In this document: in pieces, positions 55,481 through 64,000 of the stretch | How the letters are laid out: every line of letters begins with the position of its first letter | Position numbering within the stretch: the first letter of the stretch is position 1 | DNA from: an uncultured Prevotellaceae bacterium | GTDB taxonomy: Bacteria > Bacteroidota > Bacteroidia > Bacteroidales > Bacteroidaceae | Reading direction: 5' to 3' | Assembly (NCBI GenBank): GCA_937900485.1 | Contig: CALCEL010000062.1 | Coordinates: forward strand, 9,310 to 73,309 | Length of the DNA stretch: 64,000 nt | Notes under the pieces: generated by a model | The model's input: the letters and a program-made list of their open reading frames with translations, nothing else | Databases searched by the model: none | What the model was told of the DNA's origin: nothing | Program-made: the position numbers and the translations under genes

Positions 55481-56881
55481 ATGAAAAAGGATAAATATAT
55501 AATGATAGCGGCATACGTTCTGGCTTCCATGACAGCACTGACGTCATGCAGCGATGACGAGAGCTGCGCCAACACTGCGATCTCCGTCGACAAAATCTTC
55601 CTGCAAGACGCATCATCCACGGCGGAGACACACAACAGAGAGGTGGACTTCGCACGACTGGGACAGACGATAAGAATTCAAGGAAGCGGATTCAGCGGTT
55701 TGAGACATATCTACATCAACGGATATGACACGTACTTCAACAACGCTTTGATGACGGACAATAACGTATGGGTCACACTGAGCAGCAAGACTCCAGTGGT
55801 GGACGCTGAGGACGACGTACGTAACACCATAACGTTTGTCAAGGACGGCACGTCGATGACTTATAACTTCACGATAAGAGCAGCAGCACCTTCCATCTCG
55901 TCTATAAGCTGCACATTACCTAAAGCAGGAGAGACGGTGGTTGTTTACGGAGCTAACCTGCATGAGACGACAACGGTGACTCTGCCTTCCGGCAATGTCA
56001 TAACGGATATCACCTCTGACACGGACGGCGAGTGGTTCTCATTCGTAATGCCGGAGGGCGAGAAAACCGGAGGATCCATCACATGTACCGGTGCTAACGG
56101 CACAGCGAAGTCACCAGCCTACTTCAATGAGAACTCATGTTACATCATCGACTTCGACGGACTGGGCTCACAGGGATTCTGGAGCTGGAGCGAGACCGGC
56201 TCAATGTGTAATGACGAGGACCTCACGACTGACCCGACTAACAGCGGACGCGGCAACGTGGCAATGCTCGTACCACAACGTCTTCTTGACAAAGGAGGCA
56301 TAGCAGCAGGTAAGTCGAGAGCTACTGAATGGTGGACCGCCGGAAACGGTAACGACGCGGATGACTGGACATGGATGACAGGTGAGAACGGACTGTTCGA
56401 CTCCGATTCTCCTATCACAGACATAGCACTGCAGTTCGACATCTATTGCCCGGACGAATGGAATGGCACAGGACAGATTCAAATCACACTGCAGAATAAC
56501 GTGAGCTACAATGGTTACGGAAGTGACGAGTCAAAAAGCTCTTCAACACAGACCTACGTGTGGATCCCATGGGTGAAAGACGGTAAGCTCACTCCATTTA
56601 AGACCAACGGATGGGAGACGGTGACGATAAAACTGTCTGACTTCAGCAAATACGCCAACAGCATCGAGGACGGCGAGACACCGATATTCCAAAACGTCAT
56701 CGATGACAGAAACAACGGCTCATACAAGAACTTCGGATTTGGCTTCGTCAACACAGACATCACTGTGAACGGTACAGAATATCCGTCATCAGCATTCACA
56801 AACAAGGTTTACATCGACAACATGAGACTCGTCCCTTGTTCTTCCATCACCGTGTCAGACTTCCCATCCGAAACTGAATAA
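55481..56881 (+). CDS. IPT/TIG-domain surface glycan-binding lipoprotein
   Basis: A 466-residue lipoprotein (TALTSCSDDES, with acidic residues after the Cys as in surface lipoproteins). An N-terminal IPT/TIG-like domain (about 35-130: LGQTIRIQGSGFSGLRHIYI) and a second one (130-215: PKAGETVVVYGANLHE) precede a larger C-terminal beta domain (about 220-460). It resembles the surface glycan-binding protein (SGBP/XusE type) found between SusD and GH10 in xylan loci. It probably extends from the cell surface and presents xylan to the xylanase. Confidence 0.84.
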   Translation: MKKDKYIMIAAYVLASMTALTSCSDDESCANTAISVDKIFLQDASSTAETHNREVDFARLGQTIRIQGSGFSGLRHIYINGYDTYFNNALMTDNNVWVTLSSKTPVVDAEDDVRNTITFVKDGTSMTYNFTIRAAAPSISSISCTLPKAGETVVVYGANLHETTTVTLPSGNVITDITSDTDGEWFSFVMPEGEKTGGSITCTGANGTAKSPAYFNENSCYIIDFDGLGSQGFWSWSETGSMCNDEDLTTDPTNSGRGNVAMLVPQRLLDKGGIAAGKSRATEWWTAGNGNDADDWTWMTGENGLFDSDSPITDIALQFDIYCPDEWNGTGQIQITLQNNVSYNGYGSDESKSSSTQTYVWIPWVKDGKLTPFKTNGWETVTIKLSDFSKYANSIEDGETPIFQNVIDDRNNGSYKNFGFGFVNTDITVNGTEYPSSAFTNKVYIDNMRLVPCSSITVSDFPSETE

Positions 56882-56942
56882 CGGACGTCGGACAACACCG
56901 GTTCAAGTAAACATTTAAATTAAATCTTATCAATAGAAAAAT

Positions 56943-59354
56943 ATGAGACATATATATTATATTTTCTCCGCTATCACCACAGCCGCACTTCTGAGCGGCT
57001 GTGATGAGCAGGCCTGGGAATGGAGCAGACCAGCTAATGAGGGTCAGGTGACCATGGCTGAGATTCCTCTTGCCGTCAAGGAAGTCATAGCCAACTATGA
57101 CGACATCAAGACATACTCAGAACAGTACACACCAAACATGAAGCTTGGTCTCGGATTCGGTGCTGACATGTATATCAACGGCGGCACATACGCAGACCTC
57201 GTCAACACTAACTTTCAGATGGTGACACCGGGCAACGCCATGAAACATGACGCCATTGTCACTAATTCCGGCGCTCTCAACTTCACAACGGTGGACGCGA
57301 TGCTGGATGCGACTAAGGAACATGACCTGGCATTATACGGTCATAATTTCATCTGGCACACACAGCAAAGGACTGCTTATCTCAAGTCACTCATCGCACC
57401 GACTATGGTGATAGAGACTGACTCGGATATCAAGTCTATTCTCTCGGGTGACAACGGCGATTTCGAGGGAGGAACGACAGGAGCATGGGGCTCATGGGGT
57501 AACAGCTCGTCCAAGGACTGCGCTCAACCAGGTTATAACTCAGAATACTGTATGCATCTCGTCAACCCTACTGATGCGAACAACTGGTCGGCTCAATGCG
57601 CTTATACCATGGACGAGCCGCTGAACCCTGACACTGAGTACACCATACGATTCTGGGCCAAGTCATCTTCTAACGCCGGCGTCCTGCAGTTCCAATACCA
57701 GAACTCTGAGACATACGGCAGTCAGGGTGGCTACAACAGCTTCAATCTGACAACGACATGGACGCAATATGAGTATTCATTCACTCCTACACCAGATGAC
57801 GCCAACAGAGTATTGCTGAACTTCGGAGCTGTGGCTGCGGAATACTGGATTGATGACATTGAGTTGGGAACGAAGGTGGAGGATCCTATGGAGACTATTC
57901 TTGGCGGCGATGACGCCGACTTCGAGGGAGGCACGAAGGGAGCATGGGGCTCATGGGGTAACAGCTCGTCAAGTGACGTTACATCTCCTGGATACAACGA
58001 CTCCGAGTATTGCCTACACCTGAACAACCCATCTGATGCGAACAACTGGTCAGCTCAGTGCTGCTACACATTTGACACTCCGCTAGACAACACGAAGAAG
58101 TACATCATTCAGTTCTATGCGAAGTCATCCGTAGCGTCTGGTGTTCTTCAGTTCCAATACCAGAACTCTGAGACGTACGGCAGCCAGGGTGGTTACAACA
58201 GCTTCACCATCGGCACTGACTGGACACTCTGTGAGTATGAGTTCACGCCGTCACCGGAGGACGCTAACAGAATTATCCTGAACTTCGGGGCAGTGGCCGC
58301 AGACTACTACATCGACAATATAAAGTTCGGTCCTGCGAAAGACCAGGCGAGTGAGGCTAAGGGAGCATATCAGCTGGTACGCTCACGCAAGGGCAAAATG
58401 TCTCCGAGAAAGTCACGCACCTACTACGTGTCAAAGACTGCCGAGGAGAAACGAGCTGCCATGCTGGAGGCCATGGAGACATGGATTAAGGGAGTGGCTG
58501 ACCATCTGAGCGAGAAAGGGGTAACACCATATGGCTACGACGTGGTGAACGAGGCGATAGCTGACGGCAGCAACGCTCCAAGAGGTTTAAATAATATCTT
58601 TGGAGGTTCATTCAAGGACAACGATGACAACACGGTATACGACCAAGCACCAGTGGAGGACGAGGAGAACGGACTGACACTCAACTGGGGCGACGGACAC
58701 TGGTACTGGGGATATTACATTGGCGAGGATTATGCGGCTCAGGCATTCAAGATGGCGCGTAAGTACCTGCCTGACACCAAACTATTCATCAACGACTATA
58801 ATCTTGAGACTTCTCCGTCAAAACGAGCAGCGTTCATAGCATTCGCTAAGGATATCGACGCTAAGGCCGGCACCACTGTGGTCGACGGTCTCGGAACACA
58901 ATGTCACCTCAGACTTGACGTGAGCGCAGACGAGTCGTTCGACGAGCAGATTGAGATTTTCATGAGTCAGGTGGATGAGTCACTGACGGAACTGGCTGCC
59001 ACTGGCAAACTGATAAGGATTACGGAGCTGGACATCTCGCTCGGAACAGCCACTCCATCCAGCAATCAGCTTGAGGCACAGTATGAGGCTTACAGAAGAG
59101 TCTTTGAGTCATACAAGAGAATCGTGCCGGAAGCTCAACAGTCAGGTATCACGATATGGACACTGTCCGACAATGCTGATGAGCATAAGTACTGGTTACC
59201 GGACGAGTCTCCTAACCTCTGGGACAGCAACTATCTGAGGAAATGGGCTTACAAGGGTGTCTGCGACGGACTGGCAGGCAAGGACCTTGGAACGGAGTTC
59301 TCAGGAAATGACTATAAGTCTTATTACGAGAAGAACAACACGTCTGACTTCTGA
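56943..59354 (+). CDS. GH10 endo-xylanase lipoprotein with two inserted CBMs
   Basis: An 803-residue lipoprotein (LLSGCDEQ), so probably cell-surface anchored. It hydrolyses internal beta-1,4-xylosidic bonds. The GH10 barrel is split: the N-terminal part (about 45-155) contains the substrate-binding WHT at 138-140, and the rest starts at about 470. The predicted acid/base is E537 in VVNEA and the nucleophile E695 in ITELDIS. Between them lie two tandem modules of about 145 residues (165-305 and 318-463) resembling CBM4/CBM22-type xylan-binding modules. This organisation is known from Xyn10C-type enzymes of Prevotella and Bacteroides. A shared bidirectional terminator follows. Confidence 0.93.
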   Translation: MRHIYYIFSAITTAALLSGCDEQAWEWSRPANEGQVTMAEIPLAVKEVIANYDDIKTYSEQYTPNMKLGLGFGADMYINGGTYADLVNTNFQMVTPGNAMKHDAIVTNSGALNFTTVDAMLDATKEHDLALYGHNFIWHTQQRTAYLKSLIAPTMVIETDSDIKSILSGDNGDFEGGTTGAWGSWGNSSSKDCAQPGYNSEYCMHLVNPTDANNWSAQCAYTMDEPLNPDTEYTIRFWAKSSSNAGVLQFQYQNSETYGSQGGYNSFNLTTTWTQYEYSFTPTPDDANRVLLNFGAVAAEYWIDDIELGTKVEDPMETILGGDDADFEGGTKGAWGSWGNSSSSDVTSPGYNDSEYCLHLNNPSDANNWSAQCCYTFDTPLDNTKKYIIQFYAKSSVASGVLQFQYQNSETYGSQGGYNSFTIGTDWTLCEYEFTPSPEDANRIILNFGAVAADYYIDNIKFGPAKDQASEAKGAYQLVRSRKGKMSPRKSRTYYVSKTAEEKRAAMLEAMETWIKGVADHLSEKGVTPYGYDVVNEAIADGSNAPRGLNNIFGGSFKDNDDNTVYDQAPVEDEENGLTLNWGDGHWYWGYYIGEDYAAQAFKMARKYLPDTKLFINDYNLETSPSKRAAFIAFAKDIDAKAGTTVVDGLGTQCHLRLDVSADESFDEQIEIFMSQVDESLTELAATGKLIRITELDISLGTATPSSNQLEAQYEAYRRVFESYKRIVPEAQQSGITIWTLSDNADEHKYWLPDESPNLWDSNYLRKWAYKGVCDGLAGKDLGTEFSGNDYKSYYEKNNTSDF
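57446..58330 (+). repeat. Internal tandem duplication of the CBM module in the xylanase gene
   Basis: Units at about 57446-57870 and 57898-58330 encode closely similar modules. Blocks such as the one for GAWGSWGNSSS (from 57483 and 57942) are nearly identical at DNA level, pointing to a recent duplication or gene conversion. Confidence 0.8.
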
Positions 59355-59374
59355 TGACCACAGACAATTATGAA

Positions 59375-59408
59375 AAAACGGGACTGACCTCTGGGTCAGT
59401 CCCGTTTT
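59375..59408. terminator. Bidirectional terminator between GH10 and GH43
   Basis: AAAACGGGACTGACC (59375-59389) and GGTCAGTCCCGTTTT (59394-59408) form a perfect 15-bp stem with a 4-nt loop, with A and T tracts on both sides. It serves the two convergent genes. Confidence 0.92.
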
Positions 59409-59424
59409 CTATCTCACGTCACCA

Positions 59425-60546
59425 TCACTCCGTAACAATCCATCCTTTCTTGTCAAACGACAGTCTTCTGACAAACAGTTTCGCTCCGCCATTAGCATTT
59501 TTCCTGTACGCATGGGAGACAAAGAACCACTGCTTGTCGAACTCATAGACTGAACAGTGTCCGATACCGAAGTTATCATCATCAGGTCCGAAGAGGAATG
59601 TTCCTCCACCCTTTGTCATCGGCTTACCGCTCTTGTCATAATATGGTCCCTCGACATTTTTTGAGCGGCCATAGACAGTCTTATATGTTGAGTTCTGACC
59701 TCTGCAGCAATAATCGAAGCTTACAAAAAGATAGTAATACTTACCTCTTTTTATTATGAACGGAGCCTCAACAGCATTCTCACCCGCCTCGATGGTGTCA
59801 CCTCCCTCAATGGTAAAATTGTCTTTGTTGTTGACATCCTCGAAACTTACTTTACCTCCGAGACGACGTGATATCGTCACAGGTGTAGTGACCGGAGTCT
59901 TGAAATCTCCTTTGTCAAGTCTCACAATCTGGATACCATCCCAGAAAGAGCCGAACACTAGCCAAGGCCGTTTCTTTGCGTCGACAATAAGATTAGGATC
60001 GATAGCGTTCCAGTTATCCTGGTGCTGGTGCGACACAATAACAGGTCCCATGTCATTCCATTTATAATCCGGCGATGAAGCGTCAAGTGTCTTGTTCATC
60101 GCCAGTCCTATTGCCGAACGGTTCTTTCCAAACGTGGAGCAAGAATAGTACAGATGCCACAAGCCGTTATGAAAACTTATGTCAGGCGCCCACGTATGTC
60201 CATGATAGCCGACAATACTGTCCACGGCCCAAAGTGGGATGGTAGACTCTTTTCTGTCCATCATCATACCACGGCGTCTGTGTTCGCCTGGTGCCGGGTT
60301 GTCGTTTTTCACTGGAACAAACTTGAACACAGACTGCTCACGTGTCCACGTTCTCATGTCGTCCGATGACATCACGTCTATTCCCATTCCCGTTGAGAAA
60401 ATATAATATTTTCCATTCTCAAACGCCATCACGGGGTCATGCACGTTCGGATCTGTCATGGCATTACCTTTAAATGCCGCATCCTGAGCCTCGACAGCTA
60501 ACGCCGTGAGGAGACTCAGGATGGAAATTGTTGTCCTCTTTATCAT
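59425..60546 (-). CDS. GH43-family arabinanase/arabinofuranosidase-like enzyme
   Basis: A 373-residue exported five-bladed beta-propeller enzyme with a signal peptide (1-20). The catalytic triad is visible: base D37 in HDPV, pKa modulator D183 in NAIDPNL and acid E260 in VEAPFI. The overall pattern (WAPDI, GSFWDGIQIV) resembles endo-arabinanase-type or related GH43 subfamilies. Arabinofuranosidase or xylosidase activity is possible, since it faces the xylan locus. It starts 46 bp after asnA on the same strand with no terminator or obvious promoter between, so it may be read from the asnA promoter. Confidence 0.87.
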   Translation of the reverse strand: MIKRTTISILSLLTALAVEAQDAAFKGNAMTDPNVHDPVMAFENGKYYIFSTGMGIDVMSSDDMRTWTREQSVFKFVPVKNDNPAPGEHRRRGMMMDRKESTIPLWAVDSIVGYHGHTWAPDISFHNGLWHLYYSCSTFGKNRSAIGLAMNKTLDASSPDYKWNDMGPVIVSHQHQDNWNAIDPNLIVDAKKRPWLVFGSFWDGIQIVRLDKGDFKTPVTTPVTISRRLGGKVSFEDVNNKDNFTIEGGDTIEAGENAVEAPFIIKRGKYYYLFVSFDYCCRGQNSTYKTVYGRSKNVEGPYYDKSGKPMTKGGGTFLFGPDDDNFGIGHCSVYEFDKQWFFVSHAYRKNANGGAKLFVRRLSFDKKGWIVTE

Positions 60547-60592
60547 GTATAAAGGATATTAGTATCTGCGTAAGTGAGAATCAACAGTCTGG

Positions 60593-61630
60593 TCAAATTA
60601 GCGGCATACCATTCTTGGCACATTCCTCTCTCATCTCCTCCGGCCAGATACTTGCCTGTATCTCACCAATATGCGCCTTATGCAGAAGAACCATACACAA
60701 ACGGCTCTGTCCGATACCTCCGCCGATAGAGAGCGGCAGCTCGCCGTCAAGAAGTTTCTTATGGAAATACAGACTCTTACGGTCTGTCTTGTTAGTCAGC
60801 TCCAACTGACGCAACAGCGCCTCCTTATCCACTCTGACACCCATTGAGCTAAGCTCAAACGCTCTGTTCAGCAATGGATACCAGATCATGATGTCACCGT
60901 TGAGCCCAAGGAATCCGTCTGAGTTCGGTGTTGTCCAGTCGTCATAGTCCGGCGCTCTCAAGTCATGCTCCTTACCGTCGGACAACTTACCTCCGATTCC
61001 CATGATGAACACAGCTCCGTACTTCTCACAGATAAGGTTCTCTCTCTCCTTCGGTGTCTTGTCAGGATACATGCGCAACAACTCCTCAGAAGAGATGAAG
61101 TGAATCTCCTCTGGAAGGAACGGCTCAATCTGAGGATAAGTCTCCTGAACCAAATACTCAGTACGCCTGATCGCACAATATATTGAACGTACCGTCTTCT
61201 TCAGGTACTCTATATTACGGTCCTCGGCATTAATGGTTCTCTCCCAGTCCCACTGGTCCACGTAGAGAGAGTGCAAATTGTCCAACTCCTCATCACCGCG
61301 TATGGCATTCATGTCAGTATACAAGCCATAACCTGGTTTAATACCATACTCACCAAGCATCAGTCTCTTCCACTTAGCCAGTGAATGTACCACCTCAGCC
61401 ACCTGCTCACCCATATCCTTGATAGGGAATGACACAGGACGCTCGACACCATTAAGGTCATCATTTATTCCAAGGCCACGAAGCACAAATAAAGGTGCAG
61501 TCACACGACGAAGTCTCAGTGCCGTTGACAAATTAGCTTGGAAAAAATCCTTAATCAGCTTTATGCCTTGTTCAGTCTGCATAGGATTGAGAAGCTGTCT
61601 ATAGCCCTCAACCTTTATCAATTTGCTCAT
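60593..61630 (-). CDS. asnA: Aspartate--ammonia ligase
   Basis: A 345-residue ammonia-dependent asparagine synthetase with the class II aminoacyl-tRNA-synthetase-like fold. Diagnostic segments are LRRVTAPLFVLRGLGINDDL near 40, KPGYGLYTDMNAIR near 100, VDQWDWE near 125 and the C-terminal GGGIGQSRLCM. It converts aspartate, ammonia and ATP to asparagine. It has a canonical promoter of its own. Confidence 0.96.
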   Translation of the reverse strand: MSKLIKVEGYRQLLNPMQTEQGIKLIKDFFQANLSTALRLRRVTAPLFVLRGLGINDDLNGVERPVSFPIKDMGEQVAEVVHSLAKWKRLMLGEYGIKPGYGLYTDMNAIRGDEELDNLHSLYVDQWDWERTINAEDRNIEYLKKTVRSIYCAIRRTEYLVQETYPQIEPFLPEEIHFISSEELLRMYPDKTPKERENLICEKYGAVFIMGIGGKLSDGKEHDLRAPDYDDWTTPNSDGFLGLNGDIMIWYPLLNRAFELSSMGVRVDKEALLRQLELTNKTDRKSLYFHKKLLDGELPLSIGGGIGQSRLCMVLLHKAHIGEIQASIWPEEMREECAKNGMPLI

Positions 61631-61661
61631 TATAGTGTGTACTTTGATTATTTTTGACTGA

Positions 61662-61692
61662 CAAATGTACGTTTAATTTTACATTCTGCAAA
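61662..61692 (-). promoter_or_regulatory. Promoter of asnA
   Basis: On the minus strand: TTTG at 61692-61689, a 19-bp spacer, then TACATTTG at 61669-61662, about 30 bp before the asnA ATG. It is a full consensus match. Confidence 0.85.
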
Positions 61693-61759
61693 AGAAAAAT
61701 AGCTAATTATTTATTTTTTATTATCATTTTAATGTTTCCGCTTACAAAATCATCATTAA

Positions 61760-63010
61760 TCACTCAAATTTCATCATTCTTGACGGTTTACTTATTCCAA
61801 TTAAAAACGTTGAAGCATAAATGACTATGGAAACGACCACCAAGGTCAGAACATTCAGACCAAGTATCCTCAGCCAGTCAATATAGACAGGCACAGAGTC
61901 AAGATAATAGACTGATGCGTCCAGCTTGACAACCGAGAACTCTTTTTGTATAAAGCATAACGACAGACCCAGCATGTTTCCGAACATGAGACCCTTGCCC
62001 ACCAACATAACGGCGTAATGCGTGAAGACTCTCCTCACCCCCATATCCGTCATACCCAACGACTTGAGCGTACCAATCATATTCACACGCTCGAGCATGG
62101 TGATAAGCAAGCCTGAGACAATAGTGAAACTTGACACGCAAAGCATCAGAATAAGGATCATCAGCACATTCATGTCCAGCACAGCGAGCCATGCGAACGT
62201 GTGAGGCGAGATTTCCTTTATGCTGAAAGCTCCGTAGACTACACCATTCCTGTCACGCGGTCCGTACATATCCTCATGCATCTCCGCAGCCAGCTCAGAC
62301 ACATGTTCAAAGTCATCGACGAGAATCTCATACCCGCTCGACATCTCCTCCGTCCATCCGTTCAGCTTACGCACCGTATATATATCAGTCAGCACATTGG
62401 CCTTATCATAATCCTCAAGGTTCGTCTCATAGACTCCCTTCACGAGGAAACGCCTGACACGCATCCCCGAATCCTTATCAATGAAATAAGAATAGACCTT
62501 GTCACCCAGCTTCAGTCCCAGCATCGTCGCCACCTTCTTGCTGATCAGTATCTCGTTGTGCGACTCCCTCTCAGTAAACTTAGGCACGCTACCCTCGACA
62601 AGATACTTATGGAAGAAGGACGTGTCATAATCCTCACCCACCCCCTTGAAGGTGACGCCGCAGAAATCGTCCTCCGTCTTCAATATGCCGAGCTTGCTGG
62701 CGAACTTCTGCACCTTTCTCACCCCTTTATAAGACTTCACAACCTTAAGCAAAGAGTCGTTGGTAAGCACCGGCAACATCTCGTACTCATGCGTCTGAGT
62801 AAGACTGACGACCTGAATGTGCGATCCAAAGCCGACGACCTTATTGCTCACCTCACGCTGGAAGCCGAGTACGACCGCTATGCTGACAATCATCACAGCC
62901 AGTCCAATGACCACCCCAAGCATAGCGATACGAACAGCGGGGCGAGAAAACTTTTTCTCGCCCCTGTTGTCTGTATACATTCTCTTTGCTATAAAATACG
63001 CAAAAGACAT
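61760..63010 (-). CDS. LolC/LolE-like ABC transporter permease
   Basis: A 416-residue inner-membrane permease. One transmembrane helix near the N-terminus (about 31-52) is followed by a large periplasmic MacB-type domain (about 55-265) and a C-terminal FtsX domain with three helices (about 270-400). This is the layout of LolC/LolE, which release lipoproteins from the inner membrane for transport outward. I start at the ATG at 63010 (MSFAYFIAKRMY, the family-typical opening); the frame also allows a TTG at 63019. The ATPase partner (LolD) is not adjacent. The asnA promoter lies downstream, so this is a separate unit. Confidence 0.86.
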   Translation of the reverse strand: MSFAYFIAKRMYTDNRGEKKFSRPAVRIAMLGVVIGLAVMIVSIAVVLGFQREVSNKVVGFGSHIQVVSLTQTHEYEMLPVLTNDSLLKVVKSYKGVRKVQKFASKLGILKTEDDFCGVTFKGVGEDYDTSFFHKYLVEGSVPKFTERESHNEILISKKVATMLGLKLGDKVYSYFIDKDSGMRVRRFLVKGVYETNLEDYDKANVLTDIYTVRKLNGWTEEMSSGYEILVDDFEHVSELAAEMHEDMYGPRDRNGVVYGAFSIKEISPHTFAWLAVLDMNVLMILILMLCVSSFTIVSGLLITMLERVNMIGTLKSLGMTDMGVRRVFTHYAVMLVGKGLMFGNMLGLSLCFIQKEFSVVKLDASVYYLDSVPVYIDWLRILGLNVLTLVVVSIVIYASTFLIGISKPSRMMKFE

Positions 63011-63154
63011 AATAATCAATTGTAATTTAGAATGAGTCTAACGCCGACACGCTCCACGCTCATGGTTGTCCACAGAGCTTAAGACATCACGTTCATCACC
63101 ACTCCATGCGACAAGTAATGTTGACATCTAGAGACATCGACGTGTCCCGACATA

Positions 63155-64000
63155 TCACTCCACCCTACCAGGATAAGCCTCCAGAGCCTTACGCAGGACA
63201 AACAAAGCTCTCACGAGATCCTCTTTCTTTAAGACATACGCTATACGCACCTCATTCTTACCACTGCCCGGAGTCGTGTAGAAACCTGACGCCGGAGCCA
63301 TCATGACCGTCTCGCCCTCGTACTCAAACTCAGACAGACACCAAGCGCAAAACTTCTCGCAGTCATCCACCGGCAATTTCGCCACAGTGTAGAATGCACC
63401 CATAGGTATAGGCGAGTAAACACCCGGTATCCTGTTGAGACCATCGATGAGACATTTACGTCGCTCAACGTACTCATCATACACCTCTCGGCTATACTCC
63501 TCCGGTGCATCCAAGCTCGCCTCAGCCACAATCTGGCCGATGAGAGGAGGAGAGAGACGCGCCTGACAGAACTTCATCACAGCCTTTCTTATCTCCTCGT
63601 TCTTAGTAATCAACGCACCGATACGTATTCCACACTCACTGTATCTCTTGCTGACAGAGTCGATGAGCACTACATTCTGCTCGATGCCCTCGAGGTGACA
63701 AGCCGAGATATACGGAGAGCCGGTATAGATAAACTCACGATACACCTCGTCGGAGAACAGATACAAGTCATACTTTTTCACAAGGTCCCTGATCTGATTC
63801 ATCTCCCTTCTCGTGTAAAGATAACCCGTAGGATTGTTAGGATTACAGATCAAAATCGCGCGTGTACGCTCGTTAATCAGCTCCTCGAACTTCTCCACCT
63901 TAGGAAGCGAGAAACCTTCCTCGATAGTGGTCGCGATAGTACGGATCACCGCACCCGCAGATATGGCAAACGCCATATAGTTAGCATAGGCAGGCTCCGG
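63155..64000 (-). CDS. PLP-dependent class I/II aminotransferase, partial
   Basis: The frame is open to the right edge of the window (residues PEPAYANYM precede the first internal Met at 63976), so the N-terminal part is missing; about 281 residues are visible. Key motifs are NPNNPTGYLY, FSDEVYREF and the PLP-binding lysine in DSVSKRYSECGIRIG (codon 63647-63649). A conserved substrate Arg is likely in NEVRIAYVL. It belongs to fold-type I aminotransferases acting on amino acids such as aspartate, alanine or valine; the substrate cannot be assigned. No promoter or operon partner is visible. Confidence 0.9.
   Translation of the reverse strand, partial: PEPAYANYMAFAISAGAVIRTIATTIEEGFSLPKVEKFEELINERTRAILICNPNNPTGYLYTRREMNQIRDLVKKYDLYLFSDEVYREFIYTGSPYISACHLEGIEQNVVLIDSVSKRYSECGIRIGALITKNEEIRKAVMKFCQARLSPPLIGQIVAEASLDAPEEYSREVYDEYVERRKCLIDGLNRIPGVYSPIPMGAFYTVAKLPVDDCEKFCAWCLSEFEYEGETVMMAPASGFYTTPGSGKNEVRIAYVLKKEDLVRALFVLRKALEAYPGRVE

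Noticed and set aside
62201..63025. 274-codon plus-strand frame opposite the LolC/E-like gene
   Set aside because: Antisense shadow of a conserved permease; no domain in the translation.

Overview
The window is a stretch of Bacteroidota chromosome, most likely from a gut or rumen Prevotella or close relative. Evidence: three SusC/SusD pairs, lipoproteins with a Cys followed by acidic residues, xylan and pectin enzymes, and Bacteroidota-type promoters (-33 TTTG, 19-20 bp spacer, -7 TAnnTTTG). I see no tRNA, rRNA, CRISPR array, transposase or phage gene. The species assignment is inference.

Layout. 1-3045: end of a bleomycin-hydrolase-type peptidase, pepT, and rfbB. 3166-4905: secreted GH27 alpha-galactosidase. 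5654-9489 (minus): mlaE, mlaF, topB. 9620-15915 (plus): lptB, rsfS, ftsH, cdsA and a DUF349 gene. 16287-17315 (minus): a bile-acid:sodium-symporter-family transporter. 17702-25217 (plus): an M64 peptidase followed by two large secreted GH128-like enzymes that are paralogues. 25799-27396 (minus): a compact redox operon (ArsR-type regulator, two-cluster ferredoxin, Cys-containing membrane protein, C_GCAxxG_C_C protein). 27939-47252 (plus): a polysaccharide utilisation locus (PUL) of eight closely packed genes in the order FAS1, SusC, SusD, FAS1, FAS1, SusC, SusD, GH28. 47296-49745: an AspT/YidE-type transporter coupled to a CcdA/DsbD-like membrane protein with a His-rich loop. 50541-59354: a compact xylan locus (SusC, SusD, IPT-type glycan-binding lipoprotein, GH10 xylanase with two inserted carbohydrate-binding modules), facing a GH43 gene. 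59425-63010 (minus): GH43, asnA and a LolC/E-like permease. 63155-64000 (minus): an aminotransferase running off the window.

How the genes work together. In the xylan locus, xylan would be captured by SusD and the IPT lipoprotein, cut at the surface by GH10 and imported by SusC; GH43 would trim arabinose or xylose. The FAS1/SusCD/GH28 locus probably serves a pectic polymer, but GH28 is its only enzyme and the role of its three fasciclin-domain lipoproteins is unknown. GH27 and the two GH128-like enzymes end in type-A-sorting-like C-terminal domains, suggesting a second delivery route to the surface.

Unexplained structure. A dispersed repeat of about 320 bp occurs three times between genes (5137-5452 plus, 25350-25673 minus, 49837-50155 plus), each copy shortly after a terminator. 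Its core has one GGTTAGG and two CCTAACC boxes with a fixed 22-bp period. This repeat, the FAS1-rich locus and the ArsR/ferredoxin/C_GCAxxG_C_C operon are the best candidates for undescribed biology here.
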